Source: Pseudomonadota bacterium (GTDB lineage Bacteria > Pseudomonadota > Gammaproteobacteria > Burkholderiales > Burkholderiaceae_C). From it: DNA of 5,899 nucleotides. The translations under genes were made by a program, and so were the position numbers. The DNA lies in contig JAFECV010000153.1 of NCBI GenBank assembly GCA_018241985.1, positions 1-5,899 of the forward strand, given 5' to 3'. The notes beneath the pieces are model-generated. The model was given only the letters and a program-made list of their open reading frames with translations. It ran no database searches and was not told the origin of the DNA. Below are positions 1-5,463 of the stretch, piece after piece; the stretch's first letter is position 1; the number at the start of each line of letters is the position of its first letter.

Positions 1-465
1 GAGGCGCTGCTGATGTTCGCGGCGCGGCGCGACCATCTGCTGCAGGTGATCGCACCGGCGCTCGCGCGCGGCGAGGTCGTGCTGTGCGACCGCTTCACCG
101 ATGCCAGCTTCGCGTACCAGGGCGGCGGGCGCGGCTTCGACTGGCGCGTGCTATCGATTCTAGAGCACTGGGTGCAGAGCCTGCCCTCGCTAGAGCCCGA
201 TTCGATGCTTGAACCTGATCTTACGCTGTGGTTCGACCTGGCGCCGGAGCTGGCCGCCCAGCGCCTCTCGCAGGCCCGCACGCCGGACCGGTTCGAGGGC
301 CAGCCGCTCGAATTCTTCCGGCGCGTGCGGGACGGTTACGCCGAGCGCGAGGCGCAGGCGCCGCATCGCATCGTCCGCATCGACGCTTCGGGCACGCCGG
401 ATGCGGTCTGGCGCCAGATCGCCGACGTGCTGGTGCGGTTCGATGACGCGGAGGGTTCACGATGA
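1..465 (+). CDS. tmk: Thymidylate kinase (dTMP kinase), 5'-truncated by the window edge
   Basis: Phosphorylates dTMP to dTDP with ATP in the cytoplasm, a required step of dTTP synthesis. The reading frame is open from base 1, so the gene starts outside the window. About 154 codons are present against a usual length near 205, so the N-terminal P-loop (about 50 residues) is missing. Visible family signatures are [10 protein letters not shown] near the left end, [20 protein letters not shown] (the DRF/DRY motif and dTMP-binding segment), PDLTLWFDL, and the LID-like [21 protein letters not shown] region ending in ADVL. Between the LEHWVQ helix and [10 protein letters not shown] there are roughly 8-10 more residues than I expect, including [10 protein letters not shown] with unusual codons. 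The stop overlaps the holB start (ATGA at 462-465). The in-frame ATG at 13 is an internal methionine, not the start. Confidence 0.95.
   Translation, partial: EALLMFAARRDHLLQVIAPALARGEVVLCDRFTDASFAYQGGGRGFDWRVLSILEHWVQSLPSLEPDSMLEPDLTLWFDLAPELAAQRLSQARTPDRFEGQPLEFFRRVRDGYAEREAQAPHRIVRIDASGTPDAVWRQIADVLVRFDDAEGSR
450..455 (+). promoter_or_regulatory. Ribosome binding site of holB
   Basis: GGAGGG lies inside the end of tmk, six bases before the holB ATG. It is a near-perfect Shine-Dalgarno sequence at normal spacing. It fixes the holB start at 462 and, together with the four-base ATGA overlap, implies translational coupling to tmk. Confidence 0.8.
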
Positions 466-1469
466 ACGATCCTGAGACCGCATCGGCGCCGTGGCTGCAG
501 CAGCAGCTCGGCCTGCTGCTGGCCCAGCGCGGCCATGCCTGGCTGCTGCACGGGCCGTCCGGGCTGGGCCAGTACCCGCTCGGCCTGGCGCTGGTGCGCG
601 CCTGGCTCTGCGACGCGCCCGGCGCCGAGGGCGCCTGCGGCCATTGCGCGAGCTGCCACGCGATCGACGTGCGCGCCCACGCCGACCTGTGCGTGCTGAT
701 GCCCGAGGCGCTGATGCTGGCGCTCGGCTGGCCGCTCGGCGAGAAGGAGCAGGCGGAGATCGACGGCAAGAAACGCAAGGCGAGCCGCGAGATCCGCATC
801 GACGCGATGCGCGGCGCGATCGAATTCACGCAGCGCACCAGCGCGCGCGGCCGCGGCAAGGCGGTGCTGGTTTATCCGGCGGAGCGGATGAACGCGACGA
901 CCGCCAACGCGCTGCTGAAAACGCTGGAGGAACCGCCCGGCGACACCCGCTTCGTCCTCGCCAGCCACGCCGCGCATGCGCTGTTGCCGACGCTGCGCAG
1001 CCGCTGCCTCGGCCACGCGATGGCCTGGCCCGAGCCTGCGGCCGCGCTCGCCTGGCTGCAGCAGCAGGGCATCGCGCCGGCCGAGGGCGCCGCTGCGCTG
1101 CGCGCTGCCGGCGGCCGGCCGCACGAAGCGCTCGAGCGGCTGCAGTCCGGGTTCGACGGCCGGGCCTGGGGCGGATGGCCGCGCGCACTGGCGCGCGGCG
1201 ACCTGGGCGCGATGGCGGACTGGACGCCGGCGCAGGCGGTCGATGCGCTGCAGAAGCTCTGCCACGACCTGCTCGCGCGCAGCGTCGGCGCGGCGCCGCG
1301 ATTCTTCGATCCGGCCGATCTGCCGCGCCCCGCTGCGCACCGCATCGGCGCGCTGACCGACTGGGCAAAGGCGCTCGCCGAGACCGCGCGCCATATCGAG
1401 CACCCGCTGCAGCCGGGTTTGCTGCTCGACGACCTTGTGAGCCAGGCGCGCCAGGCACTAAACTCGTGA
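462..1469 (+). CDS. holB: DNA polymerase III subunit delta prime
   Basis: Delta prime is the rigid AAA+ stator of the clamp loader, which uses ATP bound by the DnaX subunits to place the beta clamp on primed DNA. Length is 335 residues, matching E. coli HolB (334). The P-loop position ([11 protein letters not shown], about residues 31-41) has lost the lysine and Ser/Thr that bind phosphate, as expected because delta prime does not hydrolyse ATP. The zinc-binding cysteines are present at 50, 59, 62 and 65 (CGHCASCH). The Walker B-side helix [11 protein letters not shown] is at 149-159, and the SRC motif with its arginine finger is at 180-182 (TLRSRC). The C-terminal helical collar domain is alanine-rich. 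The start is set by the GGAGGG site and the overlap with tmk. The gene is cotranscribed with tmk and pilZ. Confidence 0.95.
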   Translation: MNDPETASAPWLQQQLGLLLAQRGHAWLLHGPSGLGQYPLGLALVRAWLCDAPGAEGACGHCASCHAIDVRAHADLCVLMPEALMLALGWPLGEKEQAEIDGKKRKASREIRIDAMRGAIEFTQRTSARGRGKAVLVYPAERMNATTANALLKTLEEPPGDTRFVLASHAAHALLPTLRSRCLGHAMAWPEPAAALAWLQQQGIAPAEGAAALRAAGGRPHEALERLQSGFDGRAWGGWPRALARGDLGAMADWTPAQAVDALQKLCHDLLARSVGAAPRFFDPADLPRPAAHRIGALTDWAKALAETARHIEHPLQPGLLLDDLVSQARQALNS

Positions 1470-1470
1470 C

Positions 1471-1477
1471 AGGGAGG
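1471..1477 (+). promoter_or_regulatory. Ribosome binding site of pilZ
   Basis: AGGGAGG begins one base after the holB stop and lies seven bases before the pilZ ATG. It is the strongest Shine-Dalgarno in the window, so pilZ is probably initiated efficiently and independently of holB translation. Confidence 0.8.
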
Positions 1478-1484
1478 ATCGAGA

Positions 1485-1853
1485 ATGCCTGTCAACCCGT
1501 CTTCAGCTTCCGCCGCGCGGCCCAGCGTGATCCAGCTGGCGATCAAGGAGAAGGCTGCGCTGTACGCGGCCTATATCCCGCTGTTCGCCGAGGGCGGCAT
1601 CTTCATTCCGACCGCGCGCGAGTACAAGCTCGGCGACGACGTCTACCTGCTGCTGTCGCTGCCGGACGATCCGCAGCGCTACCCGGTTGCGGGCAAGGTC
1701 GCCTGGGTCACGCCGGCGCGCCCGACCGGCAACCGCACGCAGGGCGTCGGCGTGCGCTTTCCGCACGACGAGAAGTCGCGGCTGCTGAAGCTGAAGATCG
1801 AGGAGCTGCTGGGCGACCATCTGATGTCGGACCGCCCGACGCAGACGATCTGA
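1485..1853 (+). CDS. pilZ: Type IV pilus PilZ-like protein
   Basis: Founding-type PilZ protein of 122 residues (usual length about 118), needed in pseudomonads and xanthomonads for type IV pilus assembly and twitching through contact with the PilB extension ATPase. Family landmarks are the LAIKEKAALYAAYIPLFAEG segment, GGIFIPT at 37-43, the YKLGDDVYLLLSL strand, VAGKVAWVTP, and GVGVRF at 87-92. The c-di-GMP ligands of ordinary PilZ domains, an N-terminal RxxxR and the [D/N]xSxxG motif, are absent: FAEGGIFI stands where the second should be. This is typical of the PilZ family proper, which works by protein contacts rather than by binding c-di-GMP. No membrane segment or signal peptide is visible, so the protein is cytoplasmic. 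It follows holB by 15 bases in the same operon. No other pilus gene is in the window, which is normal for this locus. Confidence 0.93.
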   Translation: MPVNPSSASAARPSVIQLAIKEKAALYAAYIPLFAEGGIFIPTAREYKLGDDVYLLLSLPDDPQRYPVAGKVAWVTPARPTGNRTQGVGVRFPHDEKSRLLKLKIEELLGDHLMSDRPTQTI

Positions 1854-1871
1854 GCGATTCCCGAGCGGATT

Positions 1872-1908
1872 GCTTCTCTTTTTGTAGCTGACAGCGAAGA
1901 AGGGAAGC
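1872..1908 (+). repeat. Inverted repeat (12-bp stem), possible antiterminator arm
   Basis: Bases 1872-1883 (GCTTCTCTTTTT) pair with 1897-1908 (AAGAAGGGAAGC) over 12 positions, two of them G-U, around a 13-base loop. The 3' arm shares bases 1905-1908 with the following T-tailed hairpin, so the two structures cannot form together. Pairing was found by eye. No function has been shown. Confidence 0.45.
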
Positions 1909-1927
1909 CGGCATCAGCCGCTTTTTT
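1905..1927 (+). terminator. Possible Rho-independent terminator between pilZ and tatD
   Basis: AAGC-C-GGC (1905-1912) pairs with GCCGCTT (1917-1923) as seven base pairs with a single bulged C and an ATCA tetraloop. It is followed by six T at 1922-1927. The stem is short and bulged, so termination would be partial. It ends 10 bases before the tatD GTG, so termination here would separate tatD from the tmk-holB-pilZ transcript. Confidence 0.4.
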
Positions 1928-1937
1928 ATCCCAAAAC

Positions 1938-2744
1938 GTGTTCACCGACTCGCACTGCCACCTCGCATTTCCGGAGCTGCGCGGCCGCCTCGCCGAGATC
2001 CGCCGCGCGATGGCGGAAGCCCAGGTCGACCGGGCGCTTTGCATCTGCACCACGCTGGAGGAATTCGAGTCGGTGCACGAACTCGCGACCCGCTATGACA
2101 ACTTCTGGGCCACGGTCGGCGTGCACCCGGACAGCGAAGAGGGCGCCGAGCCCCTGCTTTCCGATCTGACCGAGCGCGCCGCGCTGCCGCGCGTGGTCGC
2201 GATCGGGGAGACCGGGCTCGACTACTACCAGATGGACGAGCGAAAGGGCGGGCGCAGCGTGTCCGACCTCGGCTGGCAGCGCGAACGCTTTCGCATCCAC
2301 ATCCGCGCGGCGCGCGAGTCGCGCCGGCCGCTGGTGATCCACACCCGCAGCGCCTCGGACGACACGCTGGCAATCCTGCGCGAAGAGGGCGAAGACGGCT
2401 CGCCGGGGAGCGCCGGCGGCGTGTTCCACTGCTTCACCGAGACGCTGCAGGTGGCCCGTGCCGCGCTGGACATGGGCTTTTACGTCTCCTTTTCGGGGAT
2501 TCTGACGTTCAAGAACGCGCAGGACCTTCGCGACGTGGCCGCTTTCGTGCCGCTGGACCGGCTGCTGATCGAAACCGACAGCCCGTATCTGGCGCCGGTG
2601 CCGCATCGCGGCAAGACGAACAACCCGTCGTACGTGCCGCTGGTCGCCGCTCAACTGGCGGCGGTCAAGGGGCTGCCGATTGAAGAGATCGCGCTGGCGA
2701 CCTCGAGGAATTTCGATCGTCTTTTCATTGCCATCGGCGCGTGA
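1938..2744 (+). CDS. TatD-family metal-dependent deoxyribonuclease
   Basis: TIM-barrel amidohydrolase-fold nuclease of 268 residues (family usually 255-265). TatD enzymes use divalent metals to cut DNA, with reported 3'-5' exonuclease and repair roles, and act in the cytoplasm despite the name inherited from the tat operon. All expected metal ligands are visible: H6 and H8 (DSHCHL), E91 (GETGLDYY), H135 (VIHTRSA), H164 (VFHCFTE) and D214 (IETDSPYL), followed by the PHRGKTNNP loop. The GTG at 1938 is chosen because the next methionine (residue 25) would remove the HCH motif and no ATG lies upstream in frame. No Shine-Dalgarno is near it; the closest purine run (GGGAAG, 1902-1907) is 30 bases upstream. 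The gene sits 84 bases after pilZ, behind a possible terminator/attenuator. E. coli has three paralogues (TatD, YcfH/TatD2, YjjV). The pilZ-adjacent locus points to the YcfH-like group, so no symbol is assigned. Confidence 0.93.
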   Translation: MFTDSHCHLAFPELRGRLAEIRRAMAEAQVDRALCICTTLEEFESVHELATRYDNFWATVGVHPDSEEGAEPLLSDLTERAALPRVVAIGETGLDYYQMDERKGGRSVSDLGWQRERFRIHIRAARESRRPLVIHTRSASDDTLAILREEGEDGSPGSAGGVFHCFTETLQVARAALDMGFYVSFSGILTFKNAQDLRDVAAFVPLDRLLIETDSPYLAPVPHRGKTNNPSYVPLVAAQLAAVKGLPIEEIALATSRNFDRLFIAIGA

Positions 2745-2768
2745 ATGCCCCATCAAAGCATATGAGAA

Positions 2769-2796
2769 TTGACATTAAATTATTGATTCATCTTAT
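2769..2796 (+). promoter_or_regulatory. Candidate sigma-70 promoter for the ankyrin gene and exporter
   Basis: A perfect -35 box TTGACA is at 2769-2774. The best -10 at acceptable spacing is TCTTAT (2791-2796, 16-bp spacer, four of six consensus bases). TATAAC at 2802-2807 is closer to consensus but too far for this -35 box. The stretch is strongly AT-rich in an otherwise GC-rich window and lies directly upstream of the gene at 2831. The -35 is convincing; the exact -10 is uncertain. Confidence 0.45.
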
Positions 2797-2812
2797 TGTT
2801 TTATAACAATAA
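2793..2812. repeat. Perfect AT-rich inverted repeat, possible operator
   Basis: TTATTGTT (2793-2800) and AACAATAA (2805-2812) are perfect reverse complements separated by TTAT. The dyad overlaps or lies just downstream of the candidate -10 region, where a repressor dimer could block transcription. It is not a convincing terminator, since the stem is almost all A-T and no T-run follows on either strand. Any binding protein is unknown, and no regulator gene is in the window. Confidence 0.5.
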
Positions 2813-2830
2813 TTATTAATTTAAAGTAAA

Positions 2831-3490
2831 ATGTCATTCAGCTTTAAAAAGATCCTGTATCTTGCTGTTTTCATTGGTGTTCCCGCTGCACATGCCGGTG
2901 CTTACGAGGATTTCTTCCAGGCCGTGCGGCAAGACGACGCCGATGCGGTGCAGGCGCTGCTCGCGCGCGGGTTCGACCCCAACACGCTGGACAGCCAAGG
3001 CCGCAGCGGGCTGTTCCTGGCGCTCGGCACGCACTCGCTGAAGGTCGCGCAGGCACTGCTCGATGCGCCGAAGATCGATGTCGAGACGCGGGACAAGCAG
3101 GACGAGAGCCCGTTGATGATGGCCGCGCTCAAGGGCGAACTCGCGATGGCCCAGCAACTGATCGCCAAGGACGCGGACATCAACAAGCCCGGCTGGACGC
3201 CGCTGCACTACGCGGCCACCGGCGGCCATGACGCGATCGTGAGCCTGCTGCTCGAGCACAGCGCGTACATCGACGCCGCATCGCCGAACGGCACGACGCC
3301 GCTGATGATGGCGGCGCTCTATGGCAAGACGGCCACCGTCCGGTTGCTGCTGGAGCAGGGCGCCGATCCGGCGCTGAAGAACCAGCAGGGCCTGACCGCG
3401 ATCGATTTCGCCCAGCGCGGTCATCGGCCGGATGCGGTCCAGCTGATCACGCAAGCGATCCGCGCCAGGCAGCCCAAGGGGACCTGGTAG
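2831..3490 (+). CDS. Secreted (periplasmic) ankyrin-repeat protein
   Basis: 219 residues, of unknown specific role. The N-terminus is a clear Sec signal peptide: K6 K7, a hydrophobic core from I8 to about P18, and an AHA cleavage site with mature start near G23. The rest is five to six ankyrin repeats of about 33 residues, starting near residues 27, 58, 93, 123, 156 and 189. Typical elements are TPLHYAATGG, SLLLEHSAYIDA, TPLMMAALYGK and RLLLEQGADP. Repeat 3 is about three residues short in its loop (DINKPGWTPL). PLMMAAL occurs twice, at 94-100 and 157-163. Ankyrin domains bind other proteins, so a periplasmic scaffold or inhibitor role is plausible but not shown. The signal-peptide codons are AT-rich (AAA, TTT, CTT, GTT, ATT), unlike the GC-rich remainder. 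There is no clear Shine-Dalgarno; the leader is AT-rich. The stop is 6 or 54 bases from the adaptor gene, suggesting cotranscription. Confidence 0.9.
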   Translation: MSFSFKKILYLAVFIGVPAAHAGAYEDFFQAVRQDDADAVQALLARGFDPNTLDSQGRSGLFLALGTHSLKVAQALLDAPKIDVETRDKQDESPLMMAALKGELAMAQQLIAKDADINKPGWTPLHYAATGGHDAIVSLLLEHSAYIDAASPNGTTPLMMAALYGKTATVRLLLEQGADPALKNQQGLTAIDFAQRGHRPDAVQLITQAIRARQPKGTW

Positions 3491-3532
3491 CTGCGGATGC
3501 GGGCTCCGGCGTTCAAGAAACTGCCAAACCAA

Positions 3533-3538
3533 AGAAGG
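3533..3538 (+). promoter_or_regulatory. Ribosome binding site deciding the adaptor start
   Basis: AGAAGG (3533-3538) lies six bases before the GTG at 3545. It directly abuts the ATG at 3539, too close to serve that codon. No comparable site precedes the ATG at 3497. This favours the GTG at 3545 as the start of the HlyD-family gene. Confidence 0.5.
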
Positions 3539-3544
3539 ATGGCC

Positions 3545-4522
3545 GTGCGATACGCGATACGCCTGCCTGCCGGTCTGTTGGCTCTCGGGCTGGCCCTCGC
3601 CCTCGTCCTCGGGTTGGGCGGCTGCTCGCGTTCGGCCGACCGGGTCTACCAGGGTTATGTCGAGGGCGAATTCGTCTACCTCGGCGCCTCGCAAGCCGGC
3701 AGGCTCACCGAGCTTTCCGTCGCGCGCGGGCAGACCGTCGCAGCAGGCACGACCCTGTTCGCGCTCGATTCGGTGGAGGAGGGGGCGGCGCTGCGGCAGG
3801 CGGAGCAGCAACTGGCTGCCTCTCGTGCGCAGCTGGCCGATCTGCGGACCGGCAAGCGCCCGCCGGAGGTGAACGTGGTGCAGGCGCAGCTGGCGCAGGC
3901 ACAGGCGAATGCCCGCAAGGCCGCGCTGCAGCTCGCGCGTGACGAGCAGCAGTACCAGGCCGGCGGCATTGCCCGGGCGCAACTCGACGATTCGCGCGCC
4001 AGCGCCGCGGCGACGGCCGCGCAGGTGCGCGAGCTGAGCAATCAGGTGGCGGTCGTGCGCCTGCCCGGGCGCGCGCAGCAGATCGAGGCGCAGGCCGCGC
4101 AGGTGGCCGCCGCGCAGGCGTCGGTCGCGCAGGCGCAGTGGAAATTCGACCAGACCCGCGTCGCCGCGCCGGCCAGGGGAGTGGTCTACGACACGCTGTA
4201 CCGCGTCGGCGAATGGGTGCAGGCGGGCAACCCGGTGGTCGAGATGCTGCCGCCGCAGAACGTGAAGGTGCGGTTCTTCGTGCCTGAGACCGTCGTCGGC
4301 GGCCTCGCCATGGGGCGCGCCGTGACGATCCACTGCGATGGGTGCGCCGCGGATGTGCCCGCGACCATCACCTACGTTTCAGCCCAAGCCGAATACACGC
4401 CGCCGGTGATCTACAGCAACGAGAGCCGGTCCAAGCTGGTCTTCATGGTCGAGGCGCATCCGGGCGCTCTTGATGCCGCCAAGCTGCATCCGGGCCAGCC
4501 CGTGTCGGTGGCGCTGCGATGA
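3545..4522 (+). CDS. HlyD-family periplasmic adaptor of an ABC exporter, probable lipoprotein
   Basis: Membrane fusion protein linking an inner-membrane ABC exporter to an outer-membrane channel, similar in layout to E. coli YbhG. From the GTG start it is 325 residues. A signal sequence MRYAIR plus a long Leu/Ala/Gly core ends in LGGC, a lipobox with C27 as the acylated residue. Then come a biotinyl-lipoyl half (GYVEGEFVYLGASQAGRLTELSV, G-TVAAGTTLFALD), an Ala/Gln-rich coiled-coil hairpin (about residues 75-205), the second lipoyl half (RVAAPARGVVYDTLYRVGEWV) and a beta-barrel domain with VKVRFFVPE and YTPPVIYS, ending in HPGQPVSVALR. A CxxC pair (C264, C267; HCDGC) lies in the barrel. Alternative starts at 3497 (341 residues) and 3539 are possible; the Shine-Dalgarno and the signal peptide favour 3545. 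It overlaps the ATPase gene by four bases (ATGA). The substrate cannot be told from sequence. Confidence 0.88.
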   Translation: MRYAIRLPAGLLALGLALALVLGLGGCSRSADRVYQGYVEGEFVYLGASQAGRLTELSVARGQTVAAGTTLFALDSVEEGAALRQAEQQLAASRAQLADLRTGKRPPEVNVVQAQLAQAQANARKAALQLARDEQQYQAGGIARAQLDDSRASAAATAAQVRELSNQVAVVRLPGRAQQIEAQAAQVAAAQASVAQAQWKFDQTRVAAPARGVVYDTLYRVGEWVQAGNPVVEMLPPQNVKVRFFVPETVVGGLAMGRAVTIHCDGCAADVPATITYVSAQAEYTPPVIYSNESRSKLVFMVEAHPGALDAAKLHPGQPVSVALR

Positions 4523-5463
4523 ACCCGGCCGCCCCGGCGCTGGCGATCGACGTGCACGGGCTGAACAAGCATTTCGGCGACAAGCACGTCGTCAACGACG
4601 TGACGCTGCAGGTGGCACGCGGCGAGATTTTCGGGTTCCTCGGGCCGAACGGCAGCGGCAAGACCACGTCGATCCGCATGATGTGCGGCCTGCTCACGCC
4701 CGACTCGGGCAGCGGCACCTGCCTGGGCTACGACATCATCCGGGAGAGCGCCGAGATCAAGCGCCGCGTCGGCTACATGACGCAGCGCTTCTCCTACTGG
4801 GAGGACCTGACGATCCGCGAAAACCTCGACTTCGTCGCGCGCGTGTACGAGATGAAGAACCGCCGCGAAGCGGTGGACCGCACGCTGGAATCGCTGGGCC
4901 TGCAGAGCCGCTCGAACCAGTTGACCGGCGCCTTGTCCGGTGGCTGGAAGCAGCGCCTGGCACTTGCCGCCTGCATGCTGCACGAGCCGCAGCTGCTGCT
5001 GCTCGACGAGCCCACCGCCGGCGTGGACCCGTCCGCGCGCCGCGATTTCTGGGAGGAGTTGCACCGGCTGGCCGAACGCGGCATCTCGGTGCTGGTCAGC
5101 ACGCATTACATGGACGAGGCCGAGCGCTGCCACAAGCTGGCCTACATCGCCTACGGCAAATTGCTCGCGAAGGGCACGGCGCAGGAAGTGATCCGGTCGC
5201 AAGGCCTCGCGACCTTCGCGATCCACGGCGCGCAGCTGAGCGAGCTGTCGCAGCGGCTGCGCGCGCTTCCCGGCGTGGAGCAGACCGTCCTGTTCAGCTC
5301 CACGCTGCATGTCAGCGGCAGCGACCCCGAACCTTTGGGGCGAGCGGTGCGGCAGGCGACCGCCAATGGCGAGTGGCGTGTCGAGAAGATCGACACCGGC
5401 CTGGAAGACGTGTTCATCTACATGATGAGCCGCTCCACCGACAACTACGGCGCGCGGCGGTGA
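4519..5463 (+). CDS. ABC exporter ATP-binding protein (YbhF-like, single ATPase domain)
   Basis: ATPase of an ABC-2 type exporter, 314 residues, located at the cytoplasmic face of the inner membrane. All motifs are intact: Walker A GPNGSGKT at 42-49, Q-loop Q89 (YMTQRFSYW), signature LSGGWKQR at 139-146, Walker B LLLLDE at 159-164, D-loop AGVD at 167-170, and switch histidine H196 (VSTHYMDEA). The C-terminal region of about 90 residues ends with GLEDVFIYMM, typical of exporters of the DrrA/CcmA-like group. E. coli YbhF carries two ATPase domains in one chain. Here there is one, so the working ATPase is presumably a homodimer. It overlaps the adaptor by ATGA and the permease by GTGA, a strongly coupled arrangement. 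No strong Shine-Dalgarno precedes it, consistent with reinitiation after the adaptor. Substrate unknown. Confidence 0.95.
   Translation: MNPAAPALAIDVHGLNKHFGDKHVVNDVTLQVARGEIFGFLGPNGSGKTTSIRMMCGLLTPDSGSGTCLGYDIIRESAEIKRRVGYMTQRFSYWEDLTIRENLDFVARVYEMKNRREAVDRTLESLGLQSRSNQLTGALSGGWKQRLALAACMLHEPQLLLLDEPTAGVDPSARRDFWEELHRLAERGISVLVSTHYMDEAERCHKLAYIAYGKLLAKGTAQEVIRSQGLATFAIHGAQLSELSQRLRALPGVEQTVLFSSTLHVSGSDPEPLGRAVRQATANGEWRVEKIDTGLEDVFIYMMSRSTDNYGARR

Noticed and set aside
552..584. Degenerate P-loop in HolB ([11 protein letters not shown], no GK[ST])
   Set aside because: Expected: delta prime is a non-hydrolysing AAA+ subunit and commonly lacks a functional Walker A.
336..1403. Minus-strand frame of 355 codons opposite tmk and holB
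   Set aside because: Low-complexity Arg/Ala-rich product antisense to conserved genes, with no visible motif; frames of this kind stay open in high-GC DNA.
491..1891. Long plus-strand frame of 466 codons across holB and pilZ
   Set aside because: Arg/Ala/Pro-rich translation with no domain, in a frame overlapping two well-supported genes; a GC-rich shadow.
1854..1937. No stop codon between the pilZ TGA and the tatD GTG, which share a frame, so readthrough could make a PilZ-TatD fusion
   Set aside because: Twenty-eight codons free of stops is not unlikely by chance in GC-rich DNA, and nothing suggests stop-codon recoding.
2793..2812. AT-rich hairpin as a terminator for tatD
   Set aside because: The stem has only two G-C pairs and no T-run follows on either strand; an operator-like dyad fits better.
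3110..3319. Near-identical 21-base segments encoding PLMMAAL at 3110-3130 and 3299-3319
   Set aside because: They are equivalent positions in ankyrin repeats 3 and 5, so the similarity reflects the repeat fold rather than a mobile or regulatory repeat.
2834..4333. Minus-strand frame of 499 codons opposite the ankyrin and adaptor genes
   Set aside because: Composition is dominated by Arg, Leu and His from antisense of GC-rich codons. The plus-strand genes have clear domains, signal peptides and overlaps.
4411..5310. Minus-strand frame of 299 codons opposite the ATPase gene
   Set aside because: Antisense shadow of an ABC ATPase with all motifs intact; no recognisable protein features.
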